The notes beneath the pieces were generated by a model, which searched no databases, was not told the origin of the DNA, and worked only from the letters and a program-made list of their open reading frames with translations. Below, in pieces: positions 58,291 through 64,000 of a stretch of 64,000 nt of DNA. This DNA comes from Catellatospora sp. KI3 (GTDB lineage Bacteria > Actinomycetota > Actinomycetes > Mycobacteriales > Micromonosporaceae), in NCBI RefSeq assembly GCF_029948125.1, contig NZ_JASAMB010000022.1, forward strand, positions 1 to 64,000, read 5' to 3'. How positions within the stretch are numbered: position 1 is the stretch's first letter; each line of letters starts with the position of its first letter. The position numbers and the translations under genes were made by a program.

Positions 58291-58995
58291 ATGACCGCCG
58301 AACAGACCAACGCCGCCCGCCTGCGCGAACTCAACGACACCATCCGGTACACGATGTGGTCGGTGTTCCGGGCCACCGCCCCGCTGCCGTCGATCCGCTC
58401 CGAGGTGGCCGGGGAGGTCGACCAGTTCTTCGGACAGCTGGCGGAGAGCGACGTCACGATCCGCGGGGTGTACGACGTGGCCGGCCTGCGCGCCGACGCC
58501 GACGTGATGATCTGGTGGCACTCGTCCTCCGCCGACGCGCTGCAGGACGCCTACGGCCGGTTCCGGCGCACCGCGCTGGGCAAGTGCCTGACCCCGGTCT
58601 GGTCGCAGATGGCGCTGCACCGCCCCGCCGAGTTCAACAAGAGCCACATCCCGGCCTTCCTCGCCGGCGAGGAGGCGCGGGCGTACGTCTGCGTCTACCC
58701 GTTCGTGCGCTCGTACGAGTGGTACCTGCTGCCGGACGAGCAGCGGCGCGAGATGCTGGCCGAGCACGGCAAGATGGCGCGCGGCTACCCGGACGTGCGG
58801 GCCAACACGGTCGCGTCGTTCGCGCTGGGCGACTACGAGTGGATGCTGGCCTTCGAGGCCGACGAACTGCACCGCATCGTCGACCTGATGCGCGACCTGC
58901 GGGCCTCCTCGGCCCGGCGGCACGTACGCGAAGAGGTGCCCTTCTACACCGGCCGCCGCCGCTCGGTGGAGGAGATCGTCTCCGCCCTGCCCTGA
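58291..58995 (+). CDS. chdC: Coproheme decarboxylase (HemQ/ChdC)
   Basis: 234-residue enzyme that makes haem b from coproheme by two H2O2-dependent decarboxylations, the last step of the coproporphyrin-dependent pathway. [33 protein letters not shown] and [20 protein letters not shown] (with a likely catalytic Tyr) are typical of the pentameric chlorite dismutase-like fold; [18 protein letters not shown] carries the haem-ligand His-region equivalent, where the His is not obvious. GAGGACGAGAACGAG precedes ATG 58291; GTG 58270, directly after the hemY stop, is the alternative start. Co-transcribed with hemE-hemY. Confidence 0.93.
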   Translation: MTAEQTNAARLRELNDTIRYTMWSVFRATAPLPSIRSEVAGEVDQFFGQLAESDVTIRGVYDVAGLRADADVMIWWHSSSADALQDAYGRFRRTALGKCLTPVWSQMALHRPAEFNKSHIPAFLAGEEARAYVCVYPFVRSYEWYLLPDEQRREMLAEHGKMARGYPDVRANTVASFALGDYEWMLAFEADELHRIVDLMRDLRASSARRHVREEVPFYTGRRRSVEEIVSALP

Positions 58996-59080
58996 CAAAA
59001 CGGCCTAAAGCGCCATGTAACCGCCTGCCGTAACCGCTTGCGGAGACTCATGCGTTTGGTCTGCAAAACGTCAGCCATCC

Positions 59081-59099
59081 CGTGCAACTCATTTGCACG
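59081..59099. promoter_or_regulatory. Inverted repeat, probable operator of the LacI gene
   Basis: CGTGCAA-N5-TTGCACG, perfect 7-bp arms, 24 bases before ATG 59123 and just upstream of the -10 box TACACT (59109-59114). Position fits autorepression by the LacI protein. Confidence 0.6.
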
Positions 59100-59108
59100 A
59101 TTGTGCTC

Positions 59109-59114
59109 TACACT
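59109..59114 (+). promoter_or_regulatory. Candidate -10 box of the LacI regulator gene
   Basis: TACACT ends 8 bases before ATG 59123, which lacks an SD, so the mRNA is probably leaderless. Confidence 0.45.
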
Positions 59115-59122
59115 TGCGTACC

Positions 59123-60181
59123 ATGACGCGCAGACTCGCCGAAGTGGCGAAGTACGTGGGGGTGAGCACGGCCACCGTGAGCAGGGTGCTCAACGGTCGG
59201 CCGGGCATCTCCGAGGCCACCCGGACGGCCGTGCTCACCGCCTTGGACGTGCTCGGATACGAGCGCCCCACCAAGTTGCGCGGGGAGCGGGCGCGTCTGG
59301 TCGGGCTGGTGCTGCCCGAACTGCAGAACCCGATCTTCCCCGCGTTCGCCGAGGTGGTGGCGGGGGCACTGGCCAAGCGGGGGTTCACCCCGGTGCTGTG
59401 CACCCGCACCGCCGACGGCGTGGCCGAATCGGACTACGTCGACATGCTGCTGGAGCAGCAGGTGTCCGGCGTGATCTTCGCGGGCGGCAACTACGCCCAG
59501 GCCGACGCCGAGCACGAGCACTACCGCCGCCTGCTCGACCGGGGCCTGCCCGCGATACTGGTGAACGCCGGTATCGAGGATCTGGGCTTCCCCCGGGTCT
59601 CCGCTGACGACGCCGTCGCGGTCGAGCAGGCGTACAACCACCTCGCCTCCCTGGGCCACGAGCGGATCGGGCTGATCCTCGGCCCGCCCGACCACGTCCC
59701 CTCCTCCCGCAAGCACAGTGCCTTCCTGACCCGGCTCGCGGCCGACGGCCCGCCGGCGGGCCTCGATCCCGAGGACCTGATCGAGCGCACCATCTTCTCG
59801 ATGGAGGGCGGCCACGCGGCCGCGGCCCGCCTGATCGGCCGCGGCGTGACCGGCCTGATGTGCGCCAGCGACGTGCTGGCGCTGGGCGCGGTGCGCGGGG
59901 TGCGCCGGCTGGGCTTGAGCGTGCCCGGCGACGTCTCCATCGTCGGGTACGACGACTCGTCGGTCATGGCGTGCACCGACCCGCCGCTGACCACGGTGCG
60001 CCAGCCCATCGAGGCCATGGGCCAGGCGGCGGTGGCCCTGCTCATCAGCGAGATCGCGGGCAACACCGTGCCCGCCGACGAGCTGCTGTTCGAGCCCGAA
60101 CTGGTGGTGCGCGGCTCGACCGGCTCCGGCGCGGCCGTCCCGTCCCGCCAGGTCCCCGCCCAGACCGCCCGCGCGGTCTAG
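59123..60181 (+). CDS. LacI-family transcriptional regulator
   Basis: 352-residue repressor. Helix-turn-helix RLAEVAKYVGVSTATVSRVL plus hinge helix SEATRTAVLTALDVLGYERP at the N-terminus; the rest is a periplasmic-binding-like effector domain (LVGLVLPELQNPIFPAFAEV, GVIFAGGNYAQADAEHEHY, MCASDVLALGAVRGVRRLGL, VPGDVSIVGYDDSSVM, TVRQPIEAMGQAAVALL). It likely senses the sugar imported by the downstream ABC transporter and represses both. ATG 59123 is preferred over 59093, which lies inside the operator. A strong terminator follows. Confidence 0.93.
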   Translation: MTRRLAEVAKYVGVSTATVSRVLNGRPGISEATRTAVLTALDVLGYERPTKLRGERARLVGLVLPELQNPIFPAFAEVVAGALAKRGFTPVLCTRTADGVAESDYVDMLLEQQVSGVIFAGGNYAQADAEHEHYRRLLDRGLPAILVNAGIEDLGFPRVSADDAVAVEQAYNHLASLGHERIGLILGPPDHVPSSRKHSAFLTRLAADGPPAGLDPEDLIERTIFSMEGGHAAAARLIGRGVTGLMCASDVLALGAVRGVRRLGLSVPGDVSIVGYDDSSVMACTDPPLTTVRQPIEAMGQAAVALLISEIAGNTVPADELLFEPELVVRGSTGSGAAVPSRQVPAQTARAV

Positions 60182-60215
60182 CCCCTAGATCATCCAACTT
60201 GAGCGGTCTTGAACT

Positions 60216-60244
60216 GCCGCCGGTGTCCATGGGACACCGGCGGC
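60216..60244 (+). terminator. Terminator of the LacI gene
   Basis: A 13-bp perfect stem GCCGCCGGTGTCC / GGACACCGGCGGC with a 3-base loop ATG, followed by TTTCG. 34 bases after the stop. Confidence 0.85.
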
Positions 60245-60259
60245 TTTCGTGTGGGCGGT

Positions 60260-60297
60260 GCAACGTTGCGCGGTTCGGGTGGTGACAAAACCGTTTC
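60260..60297. promoter_or_regulatory. Two LacI-type operator sequences before the ABC operon
   Basis: GCAACGTTGC (60260-60269) is a perfect palindrome with the central CG usual in LacI operators. About 20 bases on, AAACCGTTT (60289-60297, in the context TGACAAAACCGTTTCAG) is an odd-length dyad of similar type. Either could bind the adjacent LacI protein or a global one; the motif differs from that at 59081-59099. Confidence 0.45.
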
Positions 60298-60595
60298 AGC
60301 TGGTCCTGCCGTCGCGGGCGACCTCGGCGGCGGGACGGTTGACGATCGCTCGTACGCGTCATGCCCGGGTTGCGTCCCTGCCTTGCGCGTCGTTGAGCTG
60401 GGACGGAATAGTGGATCATTACGTTCTTGCAAAGGACTATAGACTTCTTGCGTGCTTCGGGCCTAGGCTGCTCCACAACGTCGCCGGGGGAAACCCCAGG
60501 GCGATGACATGGAAACAAAGACGAAATCGGGGCCGTGAGCGCGCGTGCCGCGCGGCAGCGGTCCAGTGCACCGCCGAACTGAATGAAAGAACCCC

Positions 60596-60636
60596 CATGC
60601 GGGGCGGAACTTGTCCAGGGTCACCCGCCCCGCATG
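60596..60636 (+). promoter_or_regulatory. 5'-leader hairpin 28 bases before the binding-protein gene
   Basis: CATGCGGGGCGG (60596-60607) pairs perfectly with CCGCCCCGCATG (60625-60636), loop 17 bases. It may stabilise the abundant binding-protein mRNA or act as an attenuator; there is no T-tract. Confidence 0.55.
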
Positions 60637-60663
60637 CCTCCGCTAGGAAGGACCTCCAATCCT

Positions 60664-62016
60664 ATGGACAGAAGAAGGTTCGGCAAGGCGTTTGGCCTGC
60701 TGCTGACCGCGACTGTGGCCGTGCTCCCCGCCGCCTGCTCGGAGAAGGAGCCGGAGAAGCCCAGCGGCCCGGTGACCATCACGGTCAACGGCCTGCCGCC
60801 GGAGTCCGACCCGGTCAACCGCAAGTCGTTCCTCGACGACGTGAAGGCCTTCGAGGCGGCGAACGCGAACATCAAGATCGACGCTAAAGAGGGGTTCATG
60901 GACCCCCAGACGTTCGCCACCAAGCTGGCCGGCGGCCAGCTGGAGGACGTCTTCTACACGTACTTCACCGACCCGGCGAACCTGATCGCCAAGCGCCAGG
61001 TGGCGGACATCTCCGCGTTCACCGGTGAGTTCCCGGCCATCGCGCAGATCCGCCCCGACCTGCTGAAGGTCTACTCGGGCGCGGACGGCAAGGTCTACGG
61101 CATCCCGACGAAGAACTACTCGATGGGCCTGCTGTACAACCGGACGCTGTTCACCAAGGCCGGTCTCGACCCGAACAGCCCGCCGAAGACCTGGGAAGAG
61201 GTCCGCACCGCGGCCCAGAAGATCGCGGCGCTGGGTGGCGGCACGGTCGGCTACGGCGACTACAGCAAGAGCAACACCGGTGGCTGGCACTTCACCGCCG
61301 AGATCTACTCGGTCGGCGGCGACATCGCGGTCAAGGACGGCGACACCTGGAAGGCCGCCTTCAACAGCGACAAGGGCAAGCAGGTCCTGCAGCAGCTGAA
61401 GGACATGCGCTGGACGGACAACACCATGGGCGCGCGTCAGCAGCTGGAGTGGGCTGACCTGCTGCAGATGATGGCGTCGGGCAAGCTGGGCATGTACGTC
61501 GCCACCAGCGACAACATCCCCACGATCGTCAACCAGTTCAAGGGTGACTTCAAGGAGTACGGCCTGGGCCCGGTCCCCGGTGGTGCGGGCACCCTGGCCG
61601 GTGGCGAGGGCTTCATGTTCAACGCGAAGGCGACCCCGGAGAAGATCCGGGCCGGCCTGAAGTGGCTGACCTTCCGCTACACCAACCCGGACCGCATCGA
61701 GGAGCAGAACAAGACCGCCGCTGACGCCAAGCAGCCGGTCGGCCTCCCCGAGCCGCTGATCTGGACCGGTGCCGCCGCCGAGAAGCAGGCCGCCTCCTCC
61801 AAGGCGCTGGCCAACGTCCCGACGGAGAACTACGCCCCGTTCGTGAGCGCCACCGCGAGCATCCCGCTGAAGCTCGAGCCGCCGCAGGCTCAGCAGATCT
61901 ACGCGGTGCTCGACACGGCGATGCTGAAGGTGCTGACCGACAAGAACGCGGACGTCGCCGCTCTGCTCGCCGACGCGGAGAAGCAGGTCAACACGATCCT
62001 GGCCGCGGTCAAGTAA
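60664..62016 (+). CDS. Sugar ABC transporter substrate-binding lipoprotein
   Basis: 450-residue extracellular solute-binding protein (family 1). The signal RRRFGKAFGLLL contains a twin-arginine pattern RR-x-F-x-K, and AVLPAAC looks like a lipobox with Cys25 as lipid site, so it may be a Tat-exported lipoprotein. The mature part VTITVNGLPPESDPVNRKSF, IPTKNYSMGLLYNRTLFTKA and WLTFRYTNPDR follow the family pattern; LPEPLIWTG near the end. The ligand is probably an oligosaccharide or sugar. AGGAAGG (60645-60651) is 12 bases before ATG, rather far. First gene of the importer operon. Confidence 0.92.
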   Translation: MDRRRFGKAFGLLLTATVAVLPAACSEKEPEKPSGPVTITVNGLPPESDPVNRKSFLDDVKAFEAANANIKIDAKEGFMDPQTFATKLAGGQLEDVFYTYFTDPANLIAKRQVADISAFTGEFPAIAQIRPDLLKVYSGADGKVYGIPTKNYSMGLLYNRTLFTKAGLDPNSPPKTWEEVRTAAQKIAALGGGTVGYGDYSKSNTGGWHFTAEIYSVGGDIAVKDGDTWKAAFNSDKGKQVLQQLKDMRWTDNTMGARQQLEWADLLQMMASGKLGMYVATSDNIPTIVNQFKGDFKEYGLGPVPGGAGTLAGGEGFMFNAKATPEKIRAGLKWLTFRYTNPDRIEEQNKTAADAKQPVGLPEPLIWTGAAAEKQAASSKALANVPTENYAPFVSATASIPLKLEPPQAQQIYAVLDTAMLKVLTDKNADVAALLADAEKQVNTILAAVK

Positions 62017-62028
62017 CGCGACACCCGA

Positions 62029-62057
62029 TGGGCCGCCGGCCTCGCGCCGGCGGCCCA
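62029..62057 (+). terminator. Hairpin between binding protein and permease genes
   Basis: TGGGCCGCCGGC (62029-62040) pairs perfectly with GCCGGCGGCCCA (62046-62057) around CTCGC. It lies 12 bases after the stop and 36 before the permease start. Such hairpins usually lower or protect mRNA so that the binding protein is made in excess; a full stop of transcription would cut off the permeases. Confidence 0.75.
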
Positions 62058-62093
62058 CTCGACTGACTGGTTCCTCAAGGAAGGTCACCTGCG

Positions 62094-63041
62094 ATGGCGG
62101 TTATGACGAGCGAGCGGCCGAAGGTGCGCCCGCCGTACTCCGGTGGCGCGAGTCCCGCGTCACGGCGCGACAAGCTGCGCCGCAAGTTGGGCGACAACGC
62201 GCTCGGCTACCTGTTCATGGCCGCGGGCATCGCGTGCTTCGCACTGTTCTCCTGGTACCCGCTGGTGCGCGGGGTCATCCTGAGCTTCCAGCAGGTCAAC
62301 TTCGTGACCGACCCGATCTGGGTCGGGTTCGACAACTTCAAGGCGATCTTCGACGACCCGCTGTTCTACACGGCGTGGTGGAACACCCTCAAGTTCACCG
62401 TCCTGGCGCTGATCCTGGGCTACCTGGTGCCGTTCGCCATCGCGGTGGTCCTCAACGAGATCCGGCACTTCAAGGGCTTCTTCCGCATCGCGGTGTACCT
62501 GCCGGTGATGCTGCCGCCGATCGTCGTGGTGCTGCTGTGGAAGTTCTTCTACGACCCGGGCAACGGCCTGTTCAACACCGTGCTGAGCGCGCTGCACCTG
62601 CCGACCTCCGACTGGACCCAGTCCCCGAAGATGTCGATGATCTCGCTGGTGCTGGTCTCCACCTGGGCCAACATGGGCGGCGCGACGATCATGTACCTGG
62701 CCGCGCTGCAGAACATCCCCGGCGAGCTGTACGAGGCCGCCGAGCTGGAGGGCGCCAGCATCTGGCAGCGGCTGCGGCACATCACCATCCCGCAGATGCG
62801 CTTCATCATGCTGGTCCTGCTGCTGCTGCAGATCGTGGCCACCATGCAGGTGTTCATCGAGCCGTACCAGCTCACCGGCACCACCAACCCGGACACCATC
62901 ACCGTGATGGTGCTGATCTACCGGTACGCCTTCACCGTCAACAACGACTTCGGCCTGGCCGCCGCGATGAGCGTGCTGCTCTTCATCGTGCTGGGCGTCT
63001 TCTCCGCCGTCTACCTGCGCGTCACGCGCGACAAGGACTGA
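62094..63041 (+). CDS. Sugar ABC transporter permease, MalF type
   Basis: 315-residue permease with six membrane helices after a ~40-residue basic N-terminus. ALGYLFMAAGIACFALFSWY is helix 1, VYLPVMLPPIVVVLLWKFF helix 3. The EAA loop YEAAELEGASIWQRLRHITI contacts the ATPase. It follows the binding protein gene with a hairpin between and precedes the second permease by 11 bases. There is no ATPase gene nearby; actinobacterial sugar importers often share one MsiK-type ATPase. Confidence 0.92.
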   Translation: MAVMTSERPKVRPPYSGGASPASRRDKLRRKLGDNALGYLFMAAGIACFALFSWYPLVRGVILSFQQVNFVTDPIWVGFDNFKAIFDDPLFYTAWWNTLKFTVLALILGYLVPFAIAVVLNEIRHFKGFFRIAVYLPVMLPPIVVVLLWKFFYDPGNGLFNTVLSALHLPTSDWTQSPKMSMISLVLVSTWANMGGATIMYLAALQNIPGELYEAAELEGASIWQRLRHITIPQMRFIMLVLLLLQIVATMQVFIEPYQLTGTTNPDTITVMVLIYRYAFTVNNDFGLAAAMSVLLFIVLGVFSAVYLRVTRDKD

Positions 63042-63052
63042 GGGAGCCCGCG

Positions 63053-63940
63053 ATGACCTCCGACACCCGGACGCTGATCTCCGGCACCGACCTCAACCGG
63101 CGGCGCAACAAGGTGATCTACTACACGCTCCTGACCGTACTGATGATCACCTTCATCGTGGTGTTCTTCTTCCCCTTCTACTGGATGGTCACCGGCGCGG
63201 TGAAGCACCCGGCCGAGCTGGTGCGCCCGACGCCGACGTTCATCCCGGAGTCGTGGCACTGGGACACCTACAAGCTCGCCTGGGAACAGCTCAACATCGC
63301 GCACTTCTTCCTCAACACGCTGTACTACGCGATCGGCGGCTGGTTCGTGCAGCTGCTGGTCGACGTGACCGCGGCGTACGCGCTGTCCAAGCTGCGCCCG
63401 GTCGGCGGCAAGCTGATCCTCGGCGGCATGCTCGCCAGCCTGATGCTGCCCGCCGCGGCGCTGCTGGTCCCGGCGTACCTGACCGTCACCGACGTGCCGA
63501 TCTTCGGCTGGAACCTGCTGAACTCGCCGTGGGCGCTGTGGCTGCCCGGCGCGGCGAACGCGTTCAACATCTACGTGCTCAAGCGGTTCTTCGACCAGAT
63601 CCCCAACGACCTGCTCGACTCGGCGTCCATGGACGGCGCGGGCCGGGTGCGCGTGCTCTGGCACATCGTCCTGCCGCTGTCGCGGCCGGTGCTCGCCGTG
63701 GTCTCCATCTTCGCGGTGATCGGCATGTGGAAGGACTTCCTCTGGCCGCTGCTGGTGCTCCAGGACCCGGAGGTGCAGACGCTCAGCGTGGCGCTGAGCC
63801 GCCTGTCCGGCACCAACCAGGTGCCGCTCACCGAAATGCTCGCCGGCCTGGTCATCGCCAGTATTCCGATGATCGTCGTGTTCATGGTGTTCCAGCGCAG
63901 CATCCTCGGCGGCCTGCAGGCAGGCAGTCTGAAGGGTTGA
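63053..63940 (+). CDS. Sugar ABC transporter permease, MalG type
   Basis: 295-residue permease, six helices. YYTLLTVLMITFIVVFFFPF is helix 1; FFDQIPNDLLDSASMDGAGR gives the EAA-loop region (DSASMDGAG), and RPVLAVVSIFAVIGMWKDFL a later helix. AGGGAG 6 bases before ATG 63053 fixes the start. Last visible gene of the operon; 60 bases remain to the window edge with no hairpin or further gene, so an enzyme gene for the sugar may follow. Confidence 0.92.
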   Translation: MTSDTRTLISGTDLNRRRNKVIYYTLLTVLMITFIVVFFFPFYWMVTGAVKHPAELVRPTPTFIPESWHWDTYKLAWEQLNIAHFFLNTLYYAIGGWFVQLLVDVTAAYALSKLRPVGGKLILGGMLASLMLPAAALLVPAYLTVTDVPIFGWNLLNSPWALWLPGAANAFNIYVLKRFFDQIPNDLLDSASMDGAGRVRVLWHIVLPLSRPVLAVVSIFAVIGMWKDFLWPLLVLQDPEVQTLSVALSRLSGTNQVPLTEMLAGLVIASIPMIVVFMVFQRSILGGLQAGSLKG

Positions 63941-64000
63941 TCCTTTGATCTTTCCAGCCCACGGGCGTGGTTCTCGCAAGGCCGCTTGACCCCGTTCGCA

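Larger units (their letters stand above)
60182..60663. other. 482-base regulatory region before the ABC importer
   Basis: No gene. In order: a terminator (60216-60244), a LacI-type palindrome (60260-60269), AAACCGTTT (60289-60297), possible -10 TATAGA (near 60439) and a 5'-leader hairpin (60596-60636). The first part GATCATCCAACTTG resembles a fragment of family C but lacks a partner arm. Confidence 0.7.

Noticed and set aside
60188-60210. Third copy of family C
   Set aside because: Only GATC and CAACTTG match; there is no partner arm and the spacing differs.

Overview
The window is very GC-rich chromosomal DNA from a filamentous actinobacterium, most likely a member of the Micromonosporaceae. 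The evidence is an HrdB/SigA-type principal sigma factor with a long Ala/Lys/Pro-rich N-terminus, many small proteins of actinobacterial families (DUF3039, DUF3099, DUF4193, DUF3093, DUF3710, DUF3159, DUF3000, DUF7455), GTG starts, many 4-base ATGA/GTGA gene overlaps, and start codons lying 6-8 bases after a TANNNT box, as in leaderless mRNAs. I see no rRNA, tRNA, IS element, prophage or CRISPR array. All functions are read from sequence alone.

Layout. 1-7 kb: dtd, a class I methyltransferase, a VanZ-like protein, an HhH-GPD protein, and on the minus strand a coupled operon lprG-like lipoprotein > MFS exporter > mazE-like > mazF-like > GNAT. 7-14.5 kb: a 2,4-diaminobutyrate-type aminotransferase followed by a 1702-residue Pls-like synthetase (adenylation, carrier, three pairs of membrane helices alternating with hexapeptide-type domains) carrying a C-terminal, apparently dead phosphopantetheinyl transferase domain. 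This pair is the best candidate for a new biosynthetic system, a non-alpha poly(amino acid). AlaX follows. 14.5-22 kb: DUF3099, pseudouridine catabolism (psuG-psuK), DUF3039, rbsK, a TRIC-type channel, a DEAD/DEAH helicase, then 0.9 kb of dense repeats.

22-38 kb is a conserved actinobacterial block: DUF7455, sigA, suhB, a Cei-like protein, DUF4193, an EcsC-like protein, DUF3093, dut, DUF3710, OB-fold, DUF3159, two TrkA proteins divergent from a KimA-like potassium permease, a TRAM/TrmA RNA methyltransferase and dxs. From memory the order parallels Mycobacterium tuberculosis Rv2703-Rv2676c. The block resumes at 49-59 kb with fadB/fadA, a PadR/membrane protein pair, RNase D, DUF3000 and the coproporphyrin-dependent haem genes hemE-hemY-chdC.

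Between the two halves (38.4-48.8 kb) sits lineage-specific material: five tandem paralogues of a membrane-anchored beta-propeller protein, a two-component system coupled to a VOC protein, a second VOC gene tail to tail, and vapBC. The right end (59-64 kb) is a LacI regulator followed by a sugar ABC importer without its own ATPase.

Three families of dispersed palindromic repeats (called A, B and C here) recur in the intergenic spaces, mostly at gene ends. One set of family A copies shows paired compensatory base changes.
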